Part shown: in pieces, positions 9,730 to 18,091 of the stretch
Position numbering within the stretch: the stretch's first letter is position 1
Layout of the letters: every line of letters begins with the position of its first letter
IMG/VR virus record: IMGVR_UViG_3300000116_000079
Location: 1 to 35,410 of that record
Reading direction: 5' to 3' (one strand)
Source of the DNA: a virus
DNA length: 35,410 nt
Translations under genes and position numbers: made by a program
The notes under the pieces: model-generated
The model's input: the letters and a program-made list of their open reading frames with translations, nothing else
What the model was told of the DNA's origin: nothing
The model's database searches: none

Positions 9730-12700
9730 CTATGCGTTAGGGATATTGAGTCCCAACCCATTCAAATTCTCTACTACTTGCTTTGTGATTTCATTTGCGG
9801 CTTGGGTTGTTGTCATTCCCGTAAAGTTATTTGTCATAATAACTTCCGTAGTGTTGATGAGTGTTTCTACGCCCTTGTTCACTACTTGCTTCACCATGTC
9901 TCCTGTGATATTACCTTTACTCATACCAAAGAACATTTCTTCACGAGCGTTGCTAAATTCAAACGCCGCTTCCTTAGCGGCTTCAATCGGCCCAACAAAG
10001 TTTTCTTCAATATCATTTCCTAATTGTTTAAAGGGGTTTACTATGCCTGTGTCCTTTAGTGCTTCATCAACCTTATTCATAAATTCTTCAAAGGTTGCAG
10101 AAGATTTAGCCATTTCTTCAATTGCGCCACGATACTGTTCGGGAATTTGTTTAAATGCTTCTGCCGCAGAAGCCGCCATAGCATCTATGTCATCCTGTGG
10201 CCCTGTCATACCTGCTCCCTTGGTTCCCTCGCCAAAGTTGCCCCCAAGCGTACTTAGATACTGCGCCCCTTGACTGTATCTGTGAAAGAAATTTTCTTCC
10301 GAGAATACCCCTCTTGCATCAAAGGCGTTTTGAGCCGCAGTCGCCGCATCTTCCTCTGCTTGAGCCGCTTTTATTCTGTCATAAATCCCTTCTCCCATAA
10401 TTTGTTGGTCTTGTAGTAATTGAAGTGTCTTAACAGTTTGTATGTCTTGACTTATGGCTAACTCTTCTCTTAGACCTGCTAACTTTTCATCTTGAGCAGT
10501 TTTTAACACACCTTCGGTAGTTATTCGGTTATCTAAAATATCGTTAATTTCTAACTGTGTTCTGTAAGCATAACCCATTACTCCTTGTGGGGTAGAGTAA
10601 ACTGATAATTCTTCGGCCAATGCTTGATAAGATTCTTGCGTATAACTAACGGCTTTATTCATATCGTTAATAGAAAGGGTAGCCATGTCAAATTCGTCTT
10701 TTACATTGGGCATAAGATAATAAATAGCACCCATTACTGCCGCAAGCGTACCTAAAACTATTGTAGTTTTTGATACAATATGAAGTTTTGCGAAAGCGGC
10801 GGTAAGCCCATTAGTGGCGGTAGTCGCACCCGCCATTCCTCCCATCAAGCCCATAGAAGCCTTTGTCATTGTAAACATTTGAATAGTCATTGGAATCATA
10901 GCAAAATTCATCAAAATCATACTTGCTCTTGCCGCTTTAGCATCATCTCTAAACATAGAAAAGCCCATTGACATAGCACCTAAAGTACCCGATAATTGCA
11001 TCATTCTCATATTTAACATCATAGCGGAATTTACTGTTTGCTCTGATTTTTGCGCTACCTTATCTAATGAACCTGTAAACATACCTAATGTTGGGATTAA
11101 CTGTCGTAGCACTTGTTCATCCATTTGATATGCAATTGCTAATTCACGAGCAACCCGTTCCGCTACTTCCATAATAGCAACATTTTGGGTTTCAGTGTTA
11201 GAAAGACCGGCGGTAATTGTTGTCAATTCCACCTTTGCCGCACCTAATATCTTATGTGCTTCGGTGGTTCCATGAACCGCATCAGTATGCGCCATTGTCA
11301 TTAGAATAGCCATACCTTCGGCTTGCATTTGTTCGCTTTCGTATTGAACACCTTGTCTTGCTAACTCAAGTGCTTTTTGTTCTTCTTTAGTTAATAATCC
11401 TGCTAACACTAATCCCCTTTCTTTAAGTGTAACCAGCGTTCTTTCGTTTGTGGCGATATTTCTTTTAACTCTTCCAAGTTGCGCTTGCTGTTTTAATTCA
11501 TCTATGTGAATTTGTGTAGTGTGTTGGGCGGTTTTGTTTTTATCTATTAAAACTTGCAGGTTTCCTTGTTCAAGAGAAATTTCTAAAGAGGTCGCTTTCA
11601 TTTGTCTTTGCTTTGTAGTTAATCGTTGGACTTCAAGCATATGCAATTGTTGTTTCTTTCTAAAAAGACCTACATTGTTTGTTAATTCAAGATTACTCAT
11701 AAAAGTAATATGTTCTTGTTCAGCACCATAGGATTTGTTAAAACTTAACTGCGAGGCTAATATCATCGCTTTTTTTGATTCAGCCGTAGCCTGTTCATTG
11801 ATAAGACCAAGATTGGTTCTCAATTGTGCCGCTTGTCCACCATATGCACTTGCTCGTACTAAGTCTTGTCCCGCAAGGGCGCGTTGAATCTGCACTTGTG
11901 TTTGAAGGGACACAGTAAGGCTCATCATGTTTAGGTTGGCTTCAACAAGGGGAGCGTACATTTTTCCAAACTGTTGAATGGTAAATAGACCATCCATCAT
12001 CGCTCTAATTTCGGGTGAGGTTTCAGCCATTTCCGCTAATGCAAAGTTAAGGTCGGCTTGTGCTTTTGTGGCTTTAACAACGGCGGGGGCTAATAAGTCA
12101 CCAATTGCGGCCTTTGAGTTTTTTAGTCGAGCCTCTTGATGTGTTAATTGGAATGCCGTTTCTTTAAAACGCTTATTCAATTCAGCCTGTGCCGTGTCCA
12201 ATTCATTGACTGCATCGGTTTGTAACTGCATGGTTCGGTTAAATCCTTCCATCAATTTGATAGCACGAACATAGTGGTCGTTTCCGGCCATAGCCTGTGA
12301 AATTTGTAATTGTTGGTCGTTTGATAAAGTGGGATAAATTGTTGATAGGTCGGTAAGAATTTCCTCAAGACTGCGAAGTGAGCCATTAGCGTTCTTAGTT
12401 TCAACACCAAACTTACGAAGGATTTTGGAGTTATTGCCTGTGTCAGCACCAAGACGGGCGTAAATCATTTTAAGCGCACGACCGGCCTTACCTTGTTCTT
12501 CACCGGCTTCAATCAGTGTAGCGGATGCCGCCGCCATAAAGGAAGTTTCGTCACCGGCTAATCTTGCCGACGAAGCGAATTGGTTCATAACATGGGTCAT
12601 TTGGGCCATTGTTGCGGATGAACGGTTTTCAATTGTGTTCAATTGATTGAGCATTTTTACACTTTCGTACCCAACAAGATTTGCTTTTTCTTGTGTACTC

Positions 12701-13284
12701 AATCTGTCAAACTGTGCTTTTGTTAAATCACCATACATAAACTTAGTTTGTTGTTGTAGGGAAATTAACTTCTTCATAGCATCTTCTGTTTCCATACCAC
12801 CAATCAAACCAAACTGAATACCCACTTCGGTAGCGACTCCGGTTGCTTCTCCACCACCAACAATTTGTGATAACTGCGCCATTTTTGCACCTGCGGCAAG
12901 TGCTTGGTCGGCGGCAAACCCGTAGGTTTCACCGATTTCAATTATTCTGTCACCAATTTCTTGTGAGTCAGCAAAGTTAGCAAACTTTTCAAATTCAATA
13001 CGAGCAAATCCAATTTCTTTTGATAGGGGAACGGTACTGTCCACTAACTGTTGCATCTGTTCGCCAATTAACCCTACTCCTTCCGTAATACCGGAAAGAC
13101 CGTCAAGAACCAATCCCTGCAATACAGTAATTTTTGCTTGAGCATCACCAATCAATCGCGTGGCTTGGAACGAGCCGACAACATCAAAGAAAATACGGGA
13201 TGCACCGGCTCGGAGTACGAGCAGGGTTACGGTGGCGAATAAGGCCACTACGGGCATAAGGGAGGTGAACAAATGTGCAATCAC
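9730..13284 (-). CDS. Tail tape measure protein
   Basis: 1184 residues, between the tail assembly chaperone pair and the hub, as in long-tailed viruses. Residues about 90-400 resemble the TP901-type tape measure core: helical, with GDRIIEIGETYGFAADQALAAGAKMAQLS and similar Ala/Gly-rich helices plus an AGRALKMIYARLG segment. There is a hydrophobic N-terminal helix (about 7-28) and a Met/Ala-rich hydrophobic stretch in the second half (about 770-900) that may insert into the host membrane. A long helical coiled-coil middle fits a ruler. At about 0.15 nm per residue it predicts a tail of very roughly 175 nm. The start is GTG at 13284 with GAGAGGG about 9 nt upstream. No lysozyme or peptidase motif was recognised in it. 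Confidence 0.87.
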   Translation of the reverse strand: MIAHLFTSLMPVVALFATVTLLVLRAGASRIFFDVVGSFQATRLIGDAQAKITVLQGLVLDGLSGITEGVGLIGEQMQQLVDSTVPLSKEIGFARIEFEKFANFADSQEIGDRIIEIGETYGFAADQALAAGAKMAQLSQIVGGGEATGVATEVGIQFGLIGGMETEDAMKKLISLQQQTKFMYGDLTKAQFDRLSTQEKANLVGYESVKMLNQLNTIENRSSATMAQMTHVMNQFASSARLAGDETSFMAAASATLIEAGEEQGKAGRALKMIYARLGADTGNNSKILRKFGVETKNANGSLRSLEEILTDLSTIYPTLSNDQQLQISQAMAGNDHYVRAIKLMEGFNRTMQLQTDAVNELDTAQAELNKRFKETAFQLTHQEARLKNSKAAIGDLLAPAVVKATKAQADLNFALAEMAETSPEIRAMMDGLFTIQQFGKMYAPLVEANLNMMSLTVSLQTQVQIQRALAGQDLVRASAYGGQAAQLRTNLGLINEQATAESKKAMILASQLSFNKSYGAEQEHITFMSNLELTNNVGLFRKKQQLHMLEVQRLTTKQRQMKATSLEISLEQGNLQVLIDKNKTAQHTTQIHIDELKQQAQLGRVKRNIATNERTLVTLKERGLVLAGLLTKEEQKALELARQGVQYESEQMQAEGMAILMTMAHTDAVHGTTEAHKILGAAKVELTTITAGLSNTETQNVAIMEVAERVARELAIAYQMDEQVLRQLIPTLGMFTGSLDKVAQKSEQTVNSAMMLNMRMMQLSGTLGAMSMGFSMFRDDAKAARASMILMNFAMIPMTIQMFTMTKASMGLMGGMAGATTATNGLTAAFAKLHIVSKTTIVLGTLAAVMGAIYYLMPNVKDEFDMATLSINDMNKAVSYTQESYQALAEELSVYSTPQGVMGYAYRTQLEINDILDNRITTEGVLKTAQDEKLAGLREELAISQDIQTVKTLQLLQDQQIMGEGIYDRIKAAQAEEDAATAAQNAFDARGVFSEENFFHRYSQGAQYLSTLGGNFGEGTKGAGMTGPQDDIDAMAASAAEAFKQIPEQYRGAIEEMAKSSATFEEFMNKVDEALKDTGIVNPFKQLGNDIEENFVGPIEAAKEAAFEFSNAREEMFFGMSKGNITGDMVKQVVNKGVETLINTTEVIMTNNFTGMTTTQAANEITKQVVENLNGLGLNIPNA

Positions 13285-13298
13285 TACTAAACCCTCTC

Positions 13299-13568
13299 TT
13301 ACTTCGCACTACGCTCTATGGGCAAGCCTAAGCCCTGTAAAAATGCTACACTTTCGGTGTCGTTTAATAATTGGCGTTGCTCTTGCTTTTGTTTGCGACG
13401 AGCCGCCATACCTTTACCGTCAAATTTCTTCTTTGACTTTTGCGTAGCGTCGTTGATTTTATCGGACATATCCATAGCAACCAATAAGTCAATTGTCATT
13501 TGCTCTTGACCGCCTTCGCCGTCGTACCTGTCCCATAATTCCGAGGGGAGCGTTCCCTTATACGCCAT
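13299..13568 (-). CDS. Tail assembly chaperone, frameshift extension (gpT-like)
   Basis: An 89-residue reading frame lying in the -1 frame relative to the upstream chaperone. Rich in Lys, Gln and Arg (KKKFDGKGMAARRKQKQEQRQ), like the T part of lambda gpGT. The ATG at 13568 has no recognisable ribosome site, and its frame stays open back through the slippery heptamer at 13601-13607. The protein is therefore probably made only as a C-terminal extension of the upstream gene. The calculated fusion has 215 residues (115 from the first frame plus 100). It sits directly before the tape measure, the conserved position. It would bind tape measure and tail tube subunits during assembly. Confidence 0.75.
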   Translation of the reverse strand: MAYKGTLPSELWDRYDGEGGQEQMTIDLLVAMDMSDKINDATQKSKKKFDGKGMAARRKQKQEQRQLLNDTESVAFLQGLGLPIERSAK

Positions 13569-13582
13569 ACAAAGCGTTGGGG

Positions 13583-13945
13583 CTACTCGGAAGAATTGTC
13601 CAAAGGGGGCGCACCATCCGGGTCATCCCCACGCACAAAGCCAAGAATCATTCGCAATTCTTCGCTTGTCAATGAATCAATGTCAAAATCCTTTGGTTCA
13701 ATAACACACTTAGGAATCCACGCTTTAATTTGGTCTTCCATACCTGCGCCTTCCTTTTCCAAAGCGTCAGCAAATGTTTTTTGTTGTTCGGCAGTCCATT
13801 CGGTTGTGTCTAAACCGAAGTGCATATGGTCACGAAAAACTCTCGCTTGGATATTTTCAATCCGAAGTTTAGTCATACCACCTGCTTGTCGGCAGGTGAT
13901 TTTTGTTCCATCGTCTAATTCAAACTCTTTCTTCAATACGGGCAT
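13583..13945 (-). CDS. Tail assembly chaperone, first frame (gpG-like)
   Basis: A 120-residue acidic protein between the tail tube protein and the tape measure. It has the usual make-up of a tail assembly chaperone: an N-terminal beta part (KKEFELDDGTKITCRQ) followed by helices (TAEQQKTFADALEKEG, SLTSEELRMILGFV) and an acidic Pro/Gly end. GAAGTGA lies about 6 nt before the ATG. Near its 3' end it carries C CCT TTG in frame, a canonical X XXY YYZ -1 slip site, five codons before its own TAG. Assigned by position, size and frameshift architecture; sequence similarity to a named family is not claimed. Confidence 0.78.
   Translation of the reverse strand: MPVLKKEFELDDGTKITCRQAGGMTKLRIENIQARVFRDHMHFGLDTTEWTAEQQKTFADALEKEGAGMEDQIKAWIPKCVIEPKDFDIDSLTSEELRMILGFVRGDDPDGAPPLDNSSE
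13601..13607 (-). promoter_or_regulatory. Programmed -1 ribosomal frameshift slippery site
   Basis: On the minus strand the chaperone reads GCG CCC CCT TTG GAC. The heptamer C CCT TTG fits X XXY YYZ in the zero frame. A -1 slip continues GGA CAA TTC TTC CGA GTA with no stop until the end of the downstream frame. The downstream frame is exactly the -1 frame and has no ribosome site of its own. Tail chaperone frameshifting is widespread in long-tailed phages. Use in this virus is inferred. Confidence 0.75.
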
Positions 13946-13985
13946 ATATCTTTCACTTCTCTTTCCTTTTAGGGGAATACTATTC

Positions 13986-14180
13986 TCATGCTATGATAGC
14001 AACAATCGTACAGGTTATGTGGTTGCTATCCTTCTTTCTTGTTGTTGAGCAATTGATGATAACATCATCGTTTGCTATTGCGGCCCGTAGAGCCGTTTGT
14101 ACTGCGGCGGCAGTACCTTCAAAGTGCAAAACATTTAATTTTGTTTTGTCGGGAATTGTTGTTCCACCGTTATGAGCCAT
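13986..14180 (-). CDS. Small tail-region protein, unknown function
   Basis: 64 residues, starting MAHNGGTTIPDK. A GAGGTG ribosome site lies about 8 nt before the ATG. It sits between the tail tube gene and the tail chaperone and is read in the same direction. The middle is Ala-rich and helical (GTAAAVQTALRAAIAND), and the end is beta-like and hydrophobic (HITCTIVAIIA). No family recognised. From its position it could be a minor tail or decoration component. Confidence 0.6.
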   Translation of the reverse strand: MAHNGGTTIPDKTKLNVLHFEGTAAAVQTALRAAIANDDVIINCSTTRKKDSNHITCTIVAIIA

Positions 14181-14189
14181 TTAAACACC

Positions 14190-15170
14190 TCAGTATGCGG
14201 ATGATTGAGCGTTTCGCAAAGTAATATCCATCATTTTGCTATCGTTGGGACTGAAAAGAGCGACAAAGGGAACGGTCATGGTTTGTGTGTCACGACCGGA
14301 AACATTTGCGTCGGGTGCTTCAAAGCGAATTTTGTAAAAGTTAAATGTTAGAACATCTGCAACGGATTCGTCGCCAAACTGAACCTTCAATTCAATTCCA
14401 CTACCGGACAATTCCAATCCATCAGCCGCAGTTAATTCAGTGTATGTTGGCTCGCTTTCAACGGCAGTGTGAATAATCTTGTTAAACTCAATTGTTCCAC
14501 TGATTTCACGGCGTTGGAATGGTGGCGCACGAATATAGGTTGCGTCACCAAGACCACAGGCGTTGTCACCATCACGGTTCATGTTAATGTCAAAGGAAAT
14601 TGATTTAACAAGGTTAGAAGCGGTTGCATCACCGTTAAAGAAAACCTTTGCATCCGAGAAATACAAAGCGTCATTTGTGTTAAAAGAGGGGGTTGCGAGA
14701 GTGGCTACTGCGCTTTCCGCTTTACCCATAAAGGATGCTGAAACCATAGCGTACTCATTTAGATTTGCACTGATTGAAAGACTGTCCACAACAATACCTG
14801 TGTAAGTGTGTTCTTTTTCTTCACGACCTACTTTCATGGTAAAAGAACGGTCTGTTCCTGCTTCGGTGTAAACATGGGGATAAAGACCGTCGGCTACACT
14901 ACCTACTGTATCGGTTGGGAAAAGACCTGTTAGAGCAAGTCCTGTAAAGTTATCAGCAAGCATAGCCATGTTAATGTCGCCTTCGGAATACTCCTTTCCT
15001 GTGTTTGACTTGGCCGCACCGTATCGGCTCATGTCGGTTCGTTGTAGCACATCGTAATTATGCTTGATAGACTCGTCATCAACCTCTCCATAAACATAGG
15101 CTGAACCGGGGTCGGTTCCATAGGCTGATTCTTTGACAAGTCCGACATATCTGTTTGTAAATCCTGACAT
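14190..15170 (-). CDS. Major tail tube protein
   Basis: A 326-residue beta-rich protein immediately after the tail terminator and before the chaperones, where long-tailed viruses encode the tail tube subunit. It begins MSGFTNRYVGLVKESAYG, like tail tube proteins whose first strand carries a conserved YG(T/S) motif. Middle segments (SLSISANLNEYAMVSASFMG, SISFDINMNRDG) and a long beta-strand C-terminus fit the tube fold. I chose ATG 15170 because GAAGTGATT is about 5 nt upstream; an in-frame GTG at 15179 lies within that site. Assigned by position and fold-like pattern. Confidence 0.78.
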   Translation of the reverse strand: MSGFTNRYVGLVKESAYGTDPGSAYVYGEVDDESIKHNYDVLQRTDMSRYGAAKSNTGKEYSEGDINMAMLADNFTGLALTGLFPTDTVGSVADGLYPHVYTEAGTDRSFTMKVGREEKEHTYTGIVVDSLSISANLNEYAMVSASFMGKAESAVATLATPSFNTNDALYFSDAKVFFNGDATASNLVKSISFDINMNRDGDNACGLGDATYIRAPPFQRREISGTIEFNKIIHTAVESEPTYTELTAADGLELSGSGIELKVQFGDESVADVLTFNFYKIRFEAPDANVSGRDTQTMTVPFVALFSPNDSKMMDITLRNAQSSAY

Positions 15171-15221
15171 AGTAATCACTTCTCGGTGTTTACACTACCA
15201 ATGCGTTGATATTTAAGCGTT

Positions 15222-16277
15222 TCATCTGTGCCGCATATTTAGGCGGCGCATATAGGTTAATGTGAGCAAGTGTGTGCAAATTGTGACTTCATCATCTAAG
15301 CGGGACTGCAATTCTAATTGATACTCATACAGACTGTCTGTCGTTCCGTTTAGACCTGTCGTGGTGTATAACTCATCAAAGCATTCTCCTAAAATGTTCA
15401 AGCCTAATCGGTAAGCATCTTCATAGGTTGTACCTCTTGTTGTGACATAGATGAGAACATCGTATTCTTGGTCAATACGACCGCCTCCAAGAGCCGCAAA
15501 GGTAGGTGAACCTAATCCACGCAGTAAGACATGAATAAAGGGAGGGATTGAGCGTGTAAGCATTTCTTGGGATATGTCATAACCATAACGAATTGACCCT
15601 GCATCTAAGTGTGTTTTCAAATGCGCCCTTCGGCTATTTCTTAGATTCTCAACAATTGATAGACCCATACGCAATAGTGTATCGGTAGCCAAGTCGGAAG
15701 GGGCTAATTCAAGGGGAGAAAACGCCCCCATATCGGTCATGTAAACGGAAGCCCACTTGACTGTGCCTGTGTTGTTTCCCCAAGCCACATTTCGGCTTGA
15801 GCCTGTTGCACCTGCTACGCTTAGGTAAGCCGTCTGTGCGTCATCATCTTCAATGATTTCACGAAGATATAGCCGAGCGTTGCCCGAAGCATCAAGAGTC
15901 AAACGCAACGAAAGGGGAACGGGGTTATCTTCCGCCATTGAAATATCCAAGTCATCACTTGTAACGGTGCTTGCACCGACAAGTTTTACTTTTTGTCCAA
16001 AGGCTTTTACTTCCACTTTTTTAGAACCGTTATCAAGGGAAAGCAACACTTCGTCATTGTCGGGTACTCCTGTGTATTGTATAACGCTAAAAATAGTATA
16101 AGCATTTGTTGTTGGTGTGACATTGTAGCGAGCATCAGTGACTACCCAATACTTGTCCACTTCGCTTGCACCGCTTCCTGTTGCACTCCAAGCAGTGTTG
16201 TTTTCACCTGTCGGGCTTGTTGGGTCTTCACCGTTTAGTCGGTGGTTCCAAAATTCTTCTGTCTTTGCTATCGCCAT
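15222..16277 (-). CDS. Tail terminator/completion protein with N-terminal lectin-like domain
   Basis: 351 residues. The C-terminal half (about 205-351) looks like a tail terminator: RMGLSIVENLRN, a DYDVLIYV-type strand (IDQEYDVLIYV), a helix TYEDAYRLGLNILGECFDEL, and a final strand CTHLLTLTYMRR. It lies between the gp10-like protein and the tail tube, the expected slot. The N-terminal half (about 1-195) is different: WSATGSGASEVDKYWVVTD, LSLRLTLDASGNARLYLRE and VKWASVYMTDMGAF resemble a LamG/concanavalin sandwich. Tail terminators are usually only 130-200 residues, so this seems to be a fusion with a surface carbohydrate-binding type domain. GGAAGT lies upstream of the ATG. The stop and start overlap the preceding gene by 1 nt (TAATG). 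Confidence 0.62.
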   Translation of the reverse strand: MAIAKTEEFWNHRLNGEDPTSPTGENNTAWSATGSGASEVDKYWVVTDARYNVTPTTNAYTIFSVIQYTGVPDNDEVLLSLDNGSKKVEVKAFGQKVKLVGASTVTSDDLDISMAEDNPVPLSLRLTLDASGNARLYLREIIEDDDAQTAYLSVAGATGSSRNVAWGNNTGTVKWASVYMTDMGAFSPLELAPSDLATDTLLRMGLSIVENLRNSRRAHLKTHLDAGSIRYGYDISQEMLTRSIPPFIHVLLRGLGSPTFAALGGGRIDQEYDVLIYVTTRGTTYEDAYRLGLNILGECFDELYTTTGLNGTTDSLYEYQLELQSRLDDEVTICTHLLTLTYMRRLNMRHR

Positions 16278-16918
16278 TACTCTAACTTCCTTTTCATCTT
16301 TCTTTTTACTGCGGTATTTATTCTCGCATCAAAAACCCTCATGGCGAAATCTATGTAGTCTGCACCAATAATACCTAAAAATTCTGCTTGCCCTGTTCCT
16401 TTACCGGCGTACCATGCTGAATTACCATGCTTAGTCTTAACTTGACGGCTATAAGTTTGCGCCCCACTTGATTTCCAAGAAAATGTTTTTGGGCTTATAC
16501 CTTCTTCAACGGCCCAACCAATGTTAAATGTCCCTCCGTTATCATCGGGACTTGTATGAACACCAAAACCAATTTCACCGTTTCTTTTATCCGGCCCACG
16601 GCTACCAAACATGGCTTCAATTGTTACTTCACTATCAGTAATTTTGATTGATTTTTTTCTTTCCGGGCCTTTAGTGTAGTCCAACGAATCGGCTACCTTT
16701 TTTGCTTGTGGGGTATGTGCTACCCTACCCTGCAAATACCTAAAGGTTCTGTCTAAAGCGGCGGCAAAAGCAATTCCGCTACCTTCAAACATAGCCTGTG
16801 CAATATCCTTTTGCGCTTTATCCATAGCCCTATTAAATTGGGTCATATCAACGGAAATTTTAGTTTTTCCGCCGCCACCACTGCTAACCATTCTGTCAGC
16901 AATACGAATAGGGCGCAT
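16277..16918 (-). CDS. HK97 gp10-like head-tail joining protein
   Basis: 213 residues, rich in Lys and Arg. It sits between the connector (ending at 16918) and the tail terminator, the standard place of the gp10-like protein that helps join head and tail. Seen: an N-terminal helix (MTQFNRAMDKAQKDIAQAM), then beta-strands with TFRYLQGRVAHTPQAKKVADSL and SIKITDSEVTIEAMFGS. A C-terminal helix (YIDFAMRVFDARINTAVKRKM) completes the usual alpha/beta outline. Slightly longer than the usual 110-160 residues because of a Gly/Ser/Lys-rich insertion. GGAAGTG precedes the ATG. Assigned from position and layout. Confidence 0.65.
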   Translation of the reverse strand: MRPIRIADRMVSSGGGGKTKISVDMTQFNRAMDKAQKDIAQAMFEGSGIAFAAALDRTFRYLQGRVAHTPQAKKVADSLDYTKGPERKKSIKITDSEVTIEAMFGSRGPDKRNGEIGFGVHTSPDDNGGTFNIGWAVEEGISPKTFSWKSSGAQTYSRQVKTKHGNSAWYAGKGTGQAEFLGIIGADYIDFAMRVFDARINTAVKRKMKRKLE

Positions 16919-17454
16919 TAGTCCACACTTCCTAAGTGAGCCAACCTCTTAAGGTTATCAAATCCACGCTCTCTTAGGTTGTTGCCTCTAATGCTACCTT
17001 TGGTGTCAGCAGTTTGAAAAACCGCTTCGTCTTCAAGATAATACCCTGCGGCAATATCAGCGCAAATTTCACGCAGTACATGAGCAAACTCTCCTTCTTG
17101 AACAGTCACACCTGTTGCATGGTCAAAAGAAATACCCGTACAGCCCGTAAGGTCATTTGATGATTTCCCCGTCCAAGCGAATGAATCACCGTCAATGTTT
17201 CCGTTCCCTGCACTTGTAAATGAGGATGCAGAAGTTAGTGTGACCGTTGTTGCACCAGCACTAATAGAGCCGTTAAGTGTTGTTTCAGCAATACTTTTAC
17301 TTGGGACACTGCGCCCGTAATCACGAAACATTTGGTCAATATCAATCGTAGCCCGACGAATAACACTTGTTAGTCGGGTTGCGGCTCTTGTGCGCTGTGC
17401 GCTATCAAGAGCAAGGCGTGAACCTACATCGGAAGTAGTGCAATAGTAAACCAT
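16918..17454 (-). CDS. Head-tail connector (gp6-like) with inserted beta domain
   Basis: 178 residues. Two helical parts, residues about 1-55 (TTSDVGSRLALDSAQRT, RRATIDIDQMFRDYG) and about 120-178 (EFAHVLREICADIAAGYYLEDEA), match the small helical connector that plugs under the portal. Between them sits a beta-rich insert (about 60-118, SISAGATTVTLTSASSF and so on) ending in ATGVTVQEGE. Such inserts occur in related adaptor proteins of tailed viruses. The ATG at 17454 overlaps the stop of the preceding tiny gene (TGATG), so translation is probably coupled; an in-frame GTG at 17457 is the alternative start. A connector role is likely. Confidence 0.65.
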   Translation of the reverse strand: MVYYCTTSDVGSRLALDSAQRTRAATRLTSVIRRATIDIDQMFRDYGRSVPSKSIAETTLNGSISAGATTVTLTSASSFTSAGNGNIDGDSFAWTGKSSNDLTGCTGISFDHATGVTVQEGEFAHVLREICADIAAGYYLEDEAVFQTADTKGSIRGNNLRERGFDNLKRLAHLGSVD

Positions 17455-17606
17455 CACATCACACCCTGCACATCAACGCCAAGCGAAGCGAACAGGGCAA
17501 TTGCGGCGTACTTTAGGTACTTCGCCATCGTGGACAATTCAAGAACCGCTTGCTCAAGCAAACGGGTTCTGTCTTCTAACGAATCTATTCGCTCATCGGT
17601 ATTCAT
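17454..17606 (-). CDS. Tiny coiled-coil/membrane protein
   Basis: 50 residues. The N-terminal half is a short amphipathic coiled coil (ERIDSLEDRTRLLEQAVLEL) and is followed by a hydrophobic helix (YLKYAAIALFASLGVDV). ATG 17606 overlaps the end of the preceding gene by 4 nt, and its stop overlaps the next start (TGATG), so it is embedded in a coupled string. Function unknown. The coiled-coil-plus-one-helix layout is like many small viral membrane proteins, possibly involved in lysis, but there is no direct evidence. Confidence 0.6.
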   Translation of the reverse strand: MNTDERIDSLEDRTRLLEQAVLELSTMAKYLKYAAIALFASLGVDVQGVM

Positions 17607-17818
17607 TCTTCTTCGCCGCCCAATTTGTCTTTAACATCTTTAATGGTTTCAACGACTTCTTCTACGCCGTCTATAATTTCATCGGCGGTAATTTTACCAT
17701 CAGCGTTAATCTTACGCCAAAAAGCCAAAAGACGCTTACCTGCATATGTGATAATCAAAATGTCAAGTATAACCGCAGTTATAATAAATAATATTGTTTC
17801 AATTTCCATGTTTCTCAT
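17603..17818 (-). CDS. Small single-pass membrane protein with EF-hand-like tail
   Basis: 71 residues. One transmembrane helix (about 5-27, ETILFIITAVILDILIITYA), then a basic stretch (GKRLLAFWRK) and an acidic helix. The segment INADGKITADEIIDGVEEV resembles the calcium loop of an EF-hand, a feature of several small phage membrane proteins. The ATG at 17818 overlaps the stop of the gene before it (ATGA); an in-frame ATG at 17809 with AAGGA 8 nt upstream is an alternative. A holin-like role is possible but not shown. Confidence 0.65.
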   Translation of the reverse strand: MRNMEIETILFIITAVILDILIITYAGKRLLAFWRKINADGKITADEIIDGVEEVVETIKDVKDKLGGEEE

Positions 17819-17988
17819 TCCTTACTGTATAGTACTTCTTTGGTGGAAGATAGGGGAATGACTGTAAAATGGCGCGCTTCGCCTATCCGATAAACCTTGT
17901 AGCCGTGGGGTGTCTCTTCAATGTTTACATTCGTATAACATCTTTCGGGAGGTTGATACACTATTTTTCCTTTTCTTTTCTCACTCAT
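17815..17988 (-). CDS. Small unknown protein
   Basis: 57 residues starting MSEKRKGKIVYQPPERC. Beta-rich with a basic N-terminus; no membrane helix and no recognised motif. The ATG at 17988 has AGGTGA 6 nt upstream, which favours it over an in-frame GTG at 17997 that is part of the ribosome site. It overlaps the preceding tiny gene by 8 nt and the following one by 4 nt, so it belongs to a tightly packed run of small genes. Function unknown. Confidence 0.6.
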   Translation of the reverse strand: MSEKRKGKIVYQPPERCYTNVNIEETPHGYKVYRIGEARHFTVIPLSSTKEVLYSKE

Positions 17989-18091
17989 TTTTTTCACCTG
18001 TTATCAAATCTTTCTTTGTTTCTTTTTCTTTTTTGTCAAGTTTTTTTGACTCAGCATCAAACCAAGCGTCTAATAAATTACATCTTGTCAT
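17981..18091 (-). CDS. Tiny charged helical protein
   Basis: 36 residues starting MTRCNLLDAWFDAESKK, followed by a highly charged Lys/Glu helix (KKLDKKEKETKKDLI). A good ribosome site (GGGGTGG) precedes the ATG, and the start overlaps the stop of the upstream 57-residue gene (ATGA). Too short for family assignment, but the ribosome site and the chained overlaps on both sides argue that it is translated. Confidence 0.5.
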   Translation of the reverse strand: MTRCNLLDAWFDAESKKLDKKEKETKKDLITGEKNE

